From Apiotrichum sp. Y4204 (lineage: Eukaryota; Basidiomycota; Tremellomycetes; Trichosporonales; Trichosporonaceae): DNA of 64,000 bases. The DNA lies in assembly GCA_025531455.1 (NCBI GenBank), contig JAMYHL010000022.1:734438-798437 (forward strand), in the 5' to 3' direction. Below are positions 45,613 through 56,775 of the stretch, in pieces; the stretch's first letter is position 1, and each line of letters begins with the position of its first letter. Both the position numbers and the translations under genes were made by a program. The notes beneath the pieces are model-generated. The model was not told where the DNA came from, made no database searches, and saw nothing but the letters and a program-made list of their open reading frames with translations.

Positions 45613-47520
45613 CCAGGGCGTGAGTATGCTCGCCGCTTCCCCAGCACAAGTGACGACCCGCCCGCCCGTCGTGACACCTCTGGCACCGATTTCGGCTTCC
45701 CGGCGCGCGCCTCCGTCCATCCAACCGCCTGTCCAGGCGTCTGCGCGTCCAGCAACTGTCTCCTCGGGCGGCGCAACTTTCTCTCCGTCCCAAAGTGCTG
45801 GTTCGGCACCTTCTGGATCCGCGCCCTCGAGGCGCGTATCGACCCCCACAACGTTGGTAACGGGCGAGAATGTACCAGATCGGCGTGCACTGACCCCAGC
45901 CTGACTGTGAGCGCCACTTATACCAACGGTAACGGATCCAACACTACCGTCAACGGTACCGAGAGCAAACTGAATGTAACGACCGGAAGCGGCGTTCCAA
46001 CCGACACCTCGGACCAGACGACGCTCATCACTGCAATTGTCCTGCTCACAGTCGGCATCGCGGCGATCACGACGGCCGGCGTCATCGCCTTCGTATGGCG
46101 GCGCCGTCGCGGTCGCGAGAGCGTCCCGGCCACATTCGTGACGTACATGCGCCACGGGCGGCACGGCCGGCCTGGCGACGACGACATCTCGATCACGAGC
46201 TCCTGGCATGACGGGTGTACGTGGCATGACCTCGGGCAGGGGACCGGCGGCGCCAATCTCTGGCGATACTCTGCCATCGACCTCGCCGGGGACATGTACC
46301 CGTCTTACGGCGCGCAACATCAGCAGTGGGTGATGCCTGGCTCTCAAGATCGACACGATTCCCAGTATCTGGGCTCTCCTTTTGTGCATGAGTCGTACCC
46401 CATCGCCGCACAGTACCAGCTTCCCCACGCCGACAAGAGAGCGGAAAAGCATACTCACACTCTTTGGCGGAAGACAAGCCGCAAGCACATTTCGGCGTCT
46501 CTAGACTTCATTCCGTATCGTGGCCCGATTGAGAAGCCCGCCCTTATCTATCCATGCAATGCTGCGTGGCTCAACAGACCGCTCCCGCCGCTGCCAGCCG
46601 AAACCCAGGCTCTCGCTCAGCGGTTGTCCGCGAACGGATTGGGTTTGAAGTTTAGCAAGACCAATGTATACCCCGCGTCTCAAGCTGAACATGGGCACGC
46701 CTCATTCACGGCCTTCCCTGGTTTCGCTCTTTCATCGCAGACGCCGCCCTCGACATCGTCGTCGGCAACCCCATCTTCACAGCTCTCACCACGGTCCAAC
46801 TCCCGACACTCGTTTTACCGCCGCCGTTCGACTATATTCTCGTTTGACGCTGCGCGCCATTCATCTCCATTCCATTTCGACACGGCGTTGCCTTCGCCGC
46901 CGCTTTCGCTTGTGTCAGGACCCCGCAACTCGATGCCACGCCTCTCTCATCCGTCTGCGTCAGCCACATCGCTCTCCGCCCGCATTCACGATACCGGCTG
47001 TCCACCAGATGGACATGTGGCCTCAGTCATCAGTGACCGCTCGTTCCTCTCCCGCCACTCTCACGCGTCCTCCGCATCCACCGCGGCTGCCGTCACGGGA
47101 TTTGCATTCAATGCCCGGCGCAGCGCCGCCACCATGCTCCCCGCCGATGCTGTGCCAAGCACTTTCCCGTCTCGCGCGACGACGCCGACTCTCCTGGATC
47201 GCACTCGCAGCTACCGTTACATAACGCAGAAGCGGAGCAACACCCTCCCAACGCTCAAGGTCCTCCGTCGGCACTCGACGACCAAGTCGTCCCGCTCTGT
47301 GCGTTCCGCCAAGGCCAGAGCGCAGCAGGTTCCCGATCGCCTTGAACGGAATTCCGCTTCCGCGCCCCCCTCCGCAGCCGATCCCGTTCAAGCGACACCG
47401 TATCCCTTTGTCGGCTTCGGATCCGGCCCAGTGACATCGGGCCATGCATCTCTCACGAGTCTGCGGCGTGTACACTCGCAACCAGACAAGCTGTACAAGC
47501 TGGAAAAGGTCAAGCTGTGA
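45613..47520 (+). CDS. Single-pass membrane protein with Cys-rich ectodomain (5' end unresolved)
   Basis: An open frame runs without interruption from 45613 to the stop at 47520 (635 codons), but no start codon with a signal peptide was found. A first exon probably lies upstream, with a possible acceptor at 45616. The predicted ectodomain has seven cysteines (ACPGVCASSNCLL, KCWFGTFW, ECTRSACTDPS), then an Asn/Thr-rich stalk with several N-glycosylation sequons. One transmembrane helix follows (TTLITAIVLLTVGIAAITTA and following), then the stop-transfer WRRRRGR. The cytoplasmic part (about 440 residues) is Ser/Pro/His-rich and disordered, with a basic C-terminus (YKLEKVKL). The layout resembles a cell-surface sensor, but no family is recognised. 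A second frame over 45620-45904 is Ser/Pro-rich and is an alternative for the N-terminus. Confidence 0.6.
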   Translation, partial: PGREYARRFPSTSDDPPARRDTSGTDFGFPARASVHPTACPGVCASSNCLLGRRNFLSVPKCWFGTFWIRALEARIDPHNVGNGRECTRSACTDPSLTVSATYTNGNGSNTTVNGTESKLNVTTGSGVPTDTSDQTTLITAIVLLTVGIAAITTAGVIAFVWRRRRGRESVPATFVTYMRHGRHGRPGDDDISITSSWHDGCTWHDLGQGTGGANLWRYSAIDLAGDMYPSYGAQHQQWVMPGSQDRHDSQYLGSPFVHESYPIAAQYQLPHADKRAEKHTHTLWRKTSRKHISASLDFIPYRGPIEKPALIYPCNAAWLNRPLPPLPAETQALAQRLSANGLGLKFSKTNVYPASQAEHGHASFTAFPGFALSSQTPPSTSSSATPSSQLSPRSNSRHSFYRRRSTIFSFDAARHSSPFHFDTALPSPPLSLVSGPRNSMPRLSHPSASATSLSARIHDTGCPPDGHVASVISDRSFLSRHSHASSASTAAAVTGFAFNARRSAATMLPADAVPSTFPSRATTPTLLDRTRSYRYITQKRSNTLPTLKVLRRHSTTKSSRSVRSAKARAQQVPDRLERNSASAPPSAADPVQATPYPFVGFGSGPVTSGHASLTSLRRVHSQPDKLYKLEKVKL

Positions 47521-49938
47521 AGTGCGGTTGTTTGTTTATCCAACTCCAAATCATCTGTAGCTATGCGTCAAGAATCTTCCAAACGTGGCACTTGCGTTGC
47601 GTCGTTACCGCAACAATACAACCTGAGGGTGAACGACGTCGCCCATACGAATCATGCTGTCATGTTCCCACACTGCTGCTCGCCACGTTACCTTTTCGCA
47701 TAACCTACGATAGCTACGATCGGTACTTTAATGCCTTCCACGTTCCGGTTCCTTCGCATCTCTCATACGCTCGTATTCTATACCCAAACAGTTAGTCCCA
47801 CCGGGCCTCCACGTCTTCATGTTTACTACTTCCACGTTTTGACCCGACGCTGTCGTCAGCCTCTTGTGCGGTCTAGCTTTCGTGGGGCACTGCAACGGAG
47901 CGGATCGCATTCGATTCGGGGTAGTAGCCGGCACTTGAGATTCCCCGCTGGTCAGGTGGTCAGTTAGTGGTGAGGATGGGCCGACTTTAGACATTGGGTG
48001 CTATCATCATCACAGCCTTACCGTTGATATGAGCGGTGGGGCTGTGAGAGAATGGTTCCACGAGGTTTCAGTTGGGGCCTGGCCGGCCTGGAATGTCCCG
48101 TTTGGCAGTTGACAACCGCGGTATAGACCTGTGTTAAACGCTGTTGCTGTGTCAGCAACAGAGGGACTAACACTTACGATCTTCGTACATGATGACGATC
48201 GGATGCTCCCATGCTCCTGGTCCTTGGCTTGCTTGGCAATAGTGGAGGGGTATGCTGATGTTATGATGGCATGTATGGCGTGGCGTGGGTGGCAAACTAT
48301 CCCAGGCCCCAGGAAAACTATCCCAGACCCAGGACGTCCGTCCTGCGATCCTGCGATGCTGCTCCGACGCTCGCCGGGCCGGAGAATGGAAGATGGCCAG
48401 GAGGTGATCGACGCCCGTGCCGCGTGCCGCATGCCAGAGTCGCAAGGGCGGAAGCGCCGAACGGCAAGGAGGGAGAGGGCCAGGCAACGGCCAGAAGCGC
48501 TGGAATTCTCGGTGCCGAGTCAGCTTGCCAGCTGGAGGAATTGAGTAATGAAAAAAGTTTATTTTTGATCCCGCGACTACGCAGAAAGGACGCGCGTCGT
48601 TGTCAATTTCTCGGCACCACCCGGACCACCCGGACCACACCGACAAACAGAGTCGTACAGTCACACAGGCCCGAGTGCGTGGCCATGGGTGGGCGGTGCC
48701 TGGCATGCCAGGTAGGCTACCCCTGTCCGCTGGCCGCTGGGCGCCAGCAACGGCACCCACTCCACTCTGGGTCGTGGCTGGGCCTGCGGCCTGATTCAGG
48801 TGGCGGCGTGAATCGGTCGCCCCGTGCGTCATCCACGTCCTCCCTGCACACTAGGCTCCTGTTTGCTCCAATGCTCTTTTGCTGCGGCCTGTGCGGCCCT
48901 TCTCCCCGTCTGCGATTGAATAGTGTCGTCCGACGAGTCGGTTTATCAATTTTAGCACAGCTGTGGAGCGCGGATAATCGACACGACACCATATGGAGGA
49001 ACGTATGGAACAAGGGGCAGGTTCGCACCCAGGTATCTCAGGAGCGCAGGGAAGCAGGAGCGCTGGAGCGCTGGAGCGGTGCCACCGTGTTGACCGGCCA
49101 GCATGCCGAACTGGACGATGGCCCTCGGCCTCGGTCAAGCCAGCTAGCCAGCCAAGGAAGATTCTGGCGTGGAGGCGCGGTTAGGTCTGTTGATCCTAAG
49201 CTCCGTCGTCCCTCTCGCCCCGTGCCCTCACCCCTTTTCCAGACCGATTTTGGGCACAGGTCATTTATAATAACAATTCCAATTACGCTTGGCTGAGACT
49301 GTAGCCACCACCACCACATCGCATCTCACATATCCATCAGGCAGTTCTCACTCATCTGCAACTAATCGACATCGATACTTCAGTGTTACTCTTCTCTCAT
49401 CACACCGACACGAGTGTTCACACAGCGAGCGACACTTTCCTTTCATCGATACACCGAAGCGCCTTGGTCATCCTCATTCCATCCTCGATCGACCATCCTT
49501 TCCCCTCCACTCGAGGTGGCTCGGTGAGTATCGCCTCCGATTGAGTCGGCATCCCAATTTCCACGAGCAGGCTACCCTTGTTGCCACTGCACTGCTATCT
49601 CACATCACTGAGACATCATATGAGGGTCTCTTCTCAGCAGAAGGCAGATGGTCGTTGAAAGGCAACGACCCCCTTTATCACTGTTTGGTGGCGCGAGAAG
49701 GTTCCCTGTCAACGGAGCCTTATCCTTTCACCCCAGCACCATCCCCATTCCCTTCTTCTCACCACTGCCTTCCTCATTCCTCCCTTATCTCGCACCTTTG
49801 CATCTCCTCGTCTCTCTCTTTTCTTTATCATTTCTTCTCATCACCAGACCGAACATTTTGCTCACTCTGCGTTGCAGCACTCAGCGTCTCGCTATCTCTG
49901 AATACCAGCAACCACTCGGTCACCCCGACTTTGCCACT
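47521..49938. other. 2.4-kb gap upstream of the bZIP gene
   Basis: No recognised gene. From about 49280 to 49938 the plus strand is pyrimidine-rich, consistent with a long 5' leader of the bZIP mRNA. An ATG at 49648 is in frame with the bZIP start and has no intervening stop. Confidence 0.5.
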
Positions 49939-52049
49939 ATGATGGCTGAGGTCAACCCCAGTGTGCAGCTCCACGAGCTGCTCGACTTCGACCCCGTCCC
50001 AGACCTCGTTGGCAAGCCCATGGACTTCGCCGACTTTCTGAACCTCGACGGTCTTGATGGCATGGACTCGTTTGACGAGTCAGCAAGTGCTGCGGACAGT
50101 GTGAGTAATGGTGATCGGAAGCACTGCATTTTCGACCAGCGAATATTCTAGTTTTCGTGCTTACACCACAGTCGCCGCAGACAATGTCTCCGAACCACAC
50201 ACCGTCGCCCGTTGCCATGGCCCCGAGTCCGCCTCACTTCGAGGACGATGCATTCGCATTCATCCTTCCCGAGGAGAAGAAGCTTCCTCTCGGTGGTCCG
50301 ATCACGATGGGTGAGGTTCAAGTAAAGCAGGAGATTGTGGAGCCTGCTCCCGCTCCGATCGCTGCTCTTAGCGCCCCTGTAGCGCCTACCTCTGCCGCCA
50401 CGAGCGTCACCCTTCCCGCCGCACAACAGGAGGCTCTCCAGCAGCTTTTGGCCAACTTTATGACCTATCAGCAGCAGTTTGGCCTCGTCAACGCCGAGGG
50501 TGTCACTAGCTCTGTCGGTACCAGCACTCCTGGCAGCAGCATCAACCCGTCGCTCGTTTTCTCCACCGCTTCGCGCGCTCCGACGGCCACCACCTCTTCC
50601 CTCACTCCCGCATCTGCCGCCGCTTCCATCGTCACTCCCCCCGTTGCCACTCCTGCCGTGCAGGCCGTGCCGCCTGTGGCCGAGTCGGTCGATGAGCCTC
50701 TCGTCGCCATCAGCCCAGGAGAGACTCCCGATCTTTCCGGCCCCAGCCGGACTTCGCGTGCTACGTCCATCATGAGCAACGATGCTCTTGGGATTGACGA
50801 CAAGATTGACAAGCTTGTTCCTCTGTCGTCTATCTTCAGCACTGGCCGCGGAAAGGGTGGCAAGAAGGGTGGCGGCATGTCCTCTGTAGTGCGTGGTGAG
50901 GACGAAGAGCTCGACGACGACGAGAGCTGGCGCCCGTCTCCTGAGGAGTACAAGAAGCTCAGTTCAAAGGAGAAGCGCCAGCTTCGTAACAAGCTTAGCG
51001 CTCGTGCCTTCCGCACTCGTCGCAAGGATTACATTGGCACCCTCGAGGCCCACATCAAGGACCGCGACTCGGTGATTGATGCCATCCGTGCTGAGCTCCT
51101 CAACAGCCGTGCCGAGAACCAAGACCTCCGTCGTGAGCTCGACGCTCTCAAGTCTGGCGCTATGAGCGTTCTGCACCCCGAATCGGCGGAGAAGCTCGGC
51201 CAATCGCCTGCTATGCTCAAGGCTCTCGCCCAGGCCGACCTCGCGGTGCCTGCTCAGCCTGCTCCCGCCCAGCAGGCAAGTCCGGCACGTCGGCCCCAGG
51301 CTGACCGCCCAGTCGTCAACACTCGCAAGGACGTCTCTGCTTTCGACGCTCGCGGGTTCTGGGGTGGAAGCAACGACAACATGCTCGGCGGCGGCAACAC
51401 CATTTGCCACACCGTCTTCAGTCCCGAGCTCACTCTTCCTCCCCAGCCCAACCTCAACCCTCTCCTCAACAATCTGCCCGCTCCTGCTGAGAAGCCCGTC
51501 TCACTCAGTGCCACCGGCAACCGCGACATTGACGCCTCCTCTTTCGCAGACTGGGCTGTCGACACCCCCTACAACATGCGCTCCATGGACAGCTACCGCA
51601 TGCAGCTCTGGTCCCGGTTCGCCCGCGAGGCCGCTGCCGACAAGGCAGGCGTCCCCGCCGAGCTGCGGCCCAAGTTCCTCGTCGACCCAAAGTCCAGCCC
51701 CTCTGCCGCCCCTGCCGTTGCCGCGTCAGCTGTCGAGCACATTACTTCCAAGCTCTACTCGTCGTTCTGGTCGGCCTTCTCGGGCTCATCCTCCAAGATC
51801 GACACGGAGAAGCTCGCAGCGGTCGTCACAGGCCGGGCCCGCCTCGCCGTCGTCGACGAAAAGGCACCGGCCAAGCGCTCGGTCTCATCTCAAACCACCA
51901 CAGCCGACGACCTAGCACACGCTATGGCAGGTCTCAAGGTTGCAACTGGCACGTCTTCTCCTCTTGAATCGCTTCGCGTCCGCGAGAACCCTCTTGGTGC
52001 AATGGCCGGTTTCTTCAAGCAGTCCAGTCCTCTCCCGACTCGTGCTTAA
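49939..52049 (+). CDS. bZIP transcription factor
   Basis: Exons are 49939-50100 and 50172-52049 (679 aa). The basic region KEKRQLRNKLSARAFRTRRK (about residues 320-339) is preceded by PEEYKKLSS and followed by a leucine zipper of about six heptads (YIGTLEAHIKDRDSVIDAI and onward). The core N-x7-R spacing is kept. The residue before the Arg is Phe, as in Pap1/Yap1-type factors, but the surrounding NKLSARAF differs from Yap1. The N-terminus is acidic with aromatic residues (LLDFDPVPDL, FADFLNLDGLDG), a probable activation domain. Long Ala/Ser/Thr/Pro-rich stretches are disordered. The target genes cannot be read. An upstream in-frame ATG at 49648 would add 97 residues, including a hydrophobic stretch; I take this as leader sequence. 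Confidence 0.88.
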
Positions 52050-52543
52050 TCTTTGGAAGGCAAACCTGATTGGTACCCTTGACATAAAAAACACAAAAAA
52101 CACGATATTGCATTCACGCACGAACGACATGGACGACATCTGCATTAGCGCGTCGAATCGCGCTGGCGCTGAACGACGCAGCGGCCAGCCAACGAAACCA
52201 CGCATCACAACACCACTATTACATCAACCCCCACCGCCATTCATCATTGTATACCATACGATTCGTGTTGTGCCCATAGAGAGAACCCCTCCATAGTTTG
52301 AGCAGTAGTCAGTAGTCTTCCCAACTCAGGAAATGAATAAAGTGTGAACATTCCGGAACCCGTTACACGAGCAAGTGCCTTAGGGATTCAGTGCCTCTCA
52401 CCTCACAGCACAGAACACCGCCAGAGTTTGTTGGAGGTCACCTGAGCATAGTCATTGACTCTCCTGCTCCTCTCCGTGTCGTCAACAGGTATATAAACCC
52501 CACTTCGCCCCACAGCGCACCCCAAGATAGGATCCTATCCACA
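52050..52543. promoter_or_regulatory. Promoter of the small secreted peptide gene
   Basis: About 490 bases. It contains a strong TATA box TATATAAA (52490-52497), 47 bases before the ATG. A perfect 14-bp palindrome GATAGGATCCTATC (52526-52539) lies 4 bases before the ATG and includes a GATA core on both strands. Confidence 0.6.
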
Positions 52544-52750
52544 ATGCGTTTCCCTCTCGTCGTTCTCGCAGTAGCGTACACTGCCATCGCCACCCCTCTG
52601 CCCGTGCCCATCGCGAACCCCGACGCCGCCCCCCTTCCCGACTCGCAACCGGCCAATGACCCCCGTGGGTGGAAATGTGTTTCCCCGTCCTGGCCGTGCG
52701 GCGGACGATGCGTCAGGACCTGGGGCCAGTGCTTGAATCAAATGGGATGA
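52544..52750 (+). CDS. Small secreted cysteine-rich peptide
   Basis: A single-exon frame of 68 aa. MRFPLVVLAVAYTAIATPLP is a clear signal peptide. A Pro/Ala/Asp-rich stretch (VPIANPDAAPLPDSQP) looks like a propeptide ending near DPRG. The C-terminal 26 residues hold four cysteines in a compact Trp/Gly-rich module (KCVSPSWPC, GGRCVRTWGQC) that could form two disulphides. No CaaX box, so it is not a lipopeptide pheromone. No family is recognised. A secreted signalling or antimicrobial role is possible but only inferred. The TATA box at a typical distance supports real expression. Confidence 0.55.
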   Translation: MRFPLVVLAVAYTAIATPLPVPIANPDAAPLPDSQPANDPRGWKCVSPSWPCGGRCVRTWGQCLNQMG

Positions 52751-54250
52751 ACTGCCGGTCGACCCGGGCTGCGGTTGGTGGGAGGTTGGGAACGATGTGG
52801 AGTGTGGGAAAGGTGTGGAGCGTGAGTATGTTGCACGGGTGGACGGAGCTGACCTCCAGTTCGGTGCTCTCGGGGAAAGGACCCAGAGACTGGAAGATGA
52901 TAACGAAGATGGAGTCGGGATCGAGTTCCATACAGTACATGCAGCCCCAGAAATGTTGACTCAGCCACTCTGCACATCCTGCATAGGAGAGAGATCGCGA
53001 TATCGCAATCTGATGAATCAAGCCAGCCATCCGGCTTCCAGGCTAGTGGTGCACATGGGGAGGTTTGAGTTGTGCCGTTCGAGCTCACATGACGTGGCCG
53101 TCACAGGCACGCGACGCGAGTAGTGTTGTCATACTCCGCCTACCCCACCGCCGATAGCGTGTTTACATCTCGGTCAAAACAATGCCTTGATGCCAGCCGT
53201 TTCGTTGTCAGAAGGCATGCTTCTGTTAGTTTCTGCGCAGCCGGTAGCGGTTCGTAATCTCGATGCCGTCGAGACGTATATAGATCCGATGTGATGAGAT
53301 ATCTGACTACCATCTCTACCAGTTCAATCTTTGAAGAACCAAACTCCAGTTCCAGCATTCACCCACGCAGTCACTCACTGTCCACTGGCCTCGCCTCGTC
53401 ACTCATCGGAGTTGTCAAGTCGTTGAACCCCCCTACAGCCTTGGCGCGATCGCATTCTTATCCTTGGAAATTTCCGACGCCCCTGCTGTGGACTCTCTCG
53501 TCCACTCACAAACTCCCCGACTCGTTATCATCGAGGTTCGCTTTGCCTGTCGATCCCTTTCCGCACTCCCGCACTCCTGAGCGCCTGAGCGACGATCGCT
53601 GATCCTCGTTCCTCGTCGCTCCCTTTCCAGACGAAAATTTGCGGATTGCTGAACGCTCTCTACGTCTGCATGGGGTCACTTGCCCTACATCCCTACAGAA
53701 GCCTCTCCAACCCAACCGCCGACCGGCAGTAAAGTCGACCACACGCCGCTCGTGATCGGTGTAGCCTCGGCGCCTCCGCAGCTCACCCACCCGTCCGACC
53801 GCACCATCCCTGCCACTTCAGCCAACAGCACCTCTCATCCCTGCGCCAGACCCTCGCCCTCCCTGCGCCTAGCAATTAGGAAGAAAACTCTATTGCATTC
53901 TAGCACTCGGTAACTGGGCTAGCTGGGTTACAGCTTTGAACTTGTTACGCCTCTTTCGTGACTGAATTGCAGCAGCCGTGGTTGTTGACAGCAGCGCAGA
54001 GACCAGTTCAGGCGCGTCGCAAGCTACCTCGAGACGCGCATTTGCACGGTTGACCTCTACGATCTGTGAATCGGCCTCGAGCCAGTGTTACGCCCGGAGT
54101 CGGTCGGAGTACAGCTGGTGGCCAGGAAGGCTGGCGTTGCCCTTGTCCCTCTCATTCCCTTCCCTGTCATCCATCATCCAGGTCCCATTCCCACTCCCCT
54201 GGATCCCTGAAGTACCAAACTTGTATCTGGCCAGCATCAACAGACGTGTG

Positions 54251-54285
<35 letters not shown>

Positions 54286-54619
54286 CAGCATCAAGTTCAC
54301 ACTGTGCAATTATCAACACACACGCCTTCGCTCTTCGCATCCTTTACCCATCCCACTGTCTCGTCTCGGCAGCACAAAGTGCAGCATTCACACTCGTTTC
54401 ATTTGTATCTTTGTCCAACATCCCCTCTTAGTCTCTCCATTATCCTCTATATCAAAAGATTGTTTCTACTCAACTTGCTCTCGAACCCATCGGCAACATC
54501 AATCACAGTAATCCCTTCCCAACCTCGCCGGAACTCTTCCTCGCTCTGGCCTCCTCCGTTTGCTTTCTCTGCTGCTTCGAACCAACTCATTGCCCCTCTA
54601 CTCCCTATTTATCATCAAC
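52751..54619. other. 1.9-kb gap between two small genes
   Basis: No recognised gene. The second half is pyrimidine-rich on the plus strand and includes a (TG)16 microsatellite. It may contain a long leader for the tail-anchored protein gene. Confidence 0.45.
54252..54283. repeat. (TG)16 microsatellite
   Basis: A 32-base uninterrupted TG run about 340 bases upstream of the small membrane protein ATG. Confidence 0.92.
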
Positions 54620-55024
54620 ATGCTCAGAATTAACAGTAAGTCGCGTAACCCGTTCGCGCAAGCTCATCCCCAGCCCCGGTTCAGGAGCTGCCCTGCGTCG
54701 AGCCCATGTCGGAGAAGCGCACACTTGAGATTCCCAGCATCATCCTTAGTACGTCCCGGAGTTCACTGCGCCCCTTCCGGTAGCTCTCTGATCTGACCCG
54801 CAGCCGAGGCACCTTCTACCCGCACTCGCTCTCCGTCTCCAAAGCCTCCAATCATCCTCCACAACCCCGCGTGTGCGACATACCCACCACCGCGCGGCCG
54901 CATGCTCATCGGGCAGACGGTGCGCACCCTCGCCCTTGTCGTGCTCCTCTCTCTGGCCATGTATCACCTGTACAGCAACTTCGAGACTGTCGTCCATTCG
55001 CATCCCGTCGCGGAGCAGCTCTAA
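54620..55024 (+). CDS. Small tail-anchored membrane protein, unknown
   Basis: Exons are 54620-54635, 54674-54748 and 54804-55024, giving 103 aa, with both introns having CTGAC/CAG-type ends or close variants. The sequence starts MLRINTPVQELPCVEPMSEK, then a Ser/Thr/Pro-rich stretch (STRTRSPSPKPPIILHNP). One hydrophobic helix follows (MLIGQTVRTLALVVLLSLAM) and a short tail (YHLYSNFETVVHSHPVAEQL). With a single C-terminal helix and no signal peptide it would be tail-anchored. I do not recognise the family. The exon structure is inferred from frame compatibility and is the weak point. Confidence 0.55.
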
Positions 55025-55722
55025 ACCCCTTACAGCCGGAGCGAACAGTGCTGATGGCTGTGGGCAGCATGTGACTGCGCACCATGGTCCGAGCTCCCCC
55101 GCCCAAGCCCGTTCTTCATGCATCACGCCAACCCACCCAAACACACAGGCGTCCGGCCACAGATACGAACCGACATGACCGCCGCCCGCCTAATCACCGA
55201 GCTGAACGGCATTTCTGATCACTCAGGGACTTTTCGGGTTATTACTGCATCTGCTGTCTGGACATTTTGGAGAGTTTCTCGTGCCCCTCCTCGTAGAATT
55301 GTATATTACGCCCCGTTGGCAATGCAACCTTTGTTATCACGTTCATGTGGGTGTGTAGAGTGTCGGACGACTTAGTCGCGTGCTGTGGTATGTGTTTGAG
55401 TAGTCAAGGCGGCAGGCAACTGACGCGACTGAGACAGTACGCGCTGAGACAGTACGCGTCGTGGCACACCTTAGGATGGGTGGGTCATGAGGGTTACTGC
55501 TGGTGGGCATCCGGTACTTGTCAAGTCGAACTCGCAGACACACGTTATACTGACGTTGTCCAGTGGTTAGCGCAGGGATAACAGTGTCATCTGTCAGTTC
55601 TAGCTCGGTTGAGAAACAGTACGCTGTCAGTGAAGCTGGCCGAGTCCGCTTTCTGCGAGTCCCGCCCGACGACCCTTCTCTTCCAAGTCTATCCCATGCA
55701 TAGTACACAGTCCGTCCACATC
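55025..55722. other. Convergent interval, tail-anchored gene / TIF6
   Basis: About 700 bases with a duplicated ACGCGACTGAGACAGTACGC-like segment (GAGACAGTACGC occurs twice near 55431-55460). No gene. Confidence 0.45.
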
Positions 55723-56775
55723 TCATGCGTAGTGGTCAATGAGCGAGTCGCGCATCTCGTTGATGACCGCGGCCGAGGTCTGGCCCTGGAGGCGGAACGT
55801 AGCCTCAATGACGGACACCTCGGTCGCTGTCGTGTCAAGGCCGGTGAACGCGCACCAGTCGTTGACGACCATACCGGCGCCGATCACCTCGGAACCGCGG
55901 TTGACGGTTCCGGCGACGAGGGGCACCTGGAGAAGAGAGGAGAGCTCATCAAGCTCGGAACGGGAGGTTTTGGGGTGAACAAGACCGCCCTGTGTTTGTT
56001 AGTATGGGGATCAGTCAGGCTGCTGCGATCCAGATGCCACAGCAGCACAGATATGGATACCCACCTGGTTGGAGAGGGCACAGTACGATCCGACGAGGAC
56101 GTTTCCGGCAATGGTCTGACGGAAGACCTCGACCTTGAGTGTGTCGGCGATGATCTCCTCAGTCTCGCGGTCAATGTCGGGGTGGACGAGGGCAACATAG
56201 TCGTTGCAGGCAATAACGTTGCCCAGCGCGGAGAGACGCTCTTCGACGCGCTGGATGGCCACCGTCGGCGGGAGCGAGTTGCGGAGGTGCTGCAGCTCCT
56301 GGTCGGTGGTGGTGGACGGCACAAGGAGGCCGTGGCGGTTGCCGGCGGTCAGGCGGCCGACAATGCGCGTCCCGGCAATGGTCGTGTGCACGATCGGGAC
56401 GACGTCTGCGAGCTCGGCCTCAAACGTCGAGTAGAAGTTTGACGAGGATGCGAGGGCCGTCAGGCAGTAGCTGGTTAGTCAGCGGCGGTTCAAGGTTAGT
56501 GATAGAGCTGGAGCCGCTGTACGCTCGTGAACTGAGCAATGGGGTTCTACGAGTTCGCCTTCCCTTTGAAGAATGGGAGCCCCAGCTGAATTGCGTGCGC
56601 TCCAGCTGCACGGCCTCATTGCTTGCTCCCTGTCTGCTCCATCACAGGTCACTCGACACGCACGAGTTGGTAAGCTTGGCGAAGACGCCGATATCGGTCG
56701 AGTTCTCGAACTGGCAACCTGCAGGTCAGCTTCTGATAGATACTCAACACGGCTATAGCACTCACGGAGAGCCAT
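55723..56775 (-). CDS. TIF6: Eukaryotic translation initiation factor 6
   Basis: eIF6 binds the 60S subunit in the nucleolus and cytoplasm and blocks early joining with 40S. Minus-strand exons are 56775-56766 (only 10 nt), 56718-56664, 56470-56065 and 55989-55723, giving 245 aa, exactly the conserved length. The five-fold pseudo-symmetric pentein repeats are recognisable by blocks such as [80 protein letters not shown] and LIDHYA at the end. The first exon carries only MAL plus one base, so the ATG is set by the match of MALRCQFENS to the family start. Head-to-head with the PCI gene. Confidence 0.96.

Noticed and set aside
47521..49000. Transposon or retroelement remnants in the long gaps.
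   Set aside because: No terminal repeats, target duplications, reverse transcriptase, integrase or transposase motifs were found by eye.
49289..49942. A 217-codon open frame overlapping the bZIP start codon, which might be an upstream regulatory ORF.
   Set aside because: It has no ATG anywhere in the frame and reads a pyrimidine-rich leader, so it is not translated by normal scanning.
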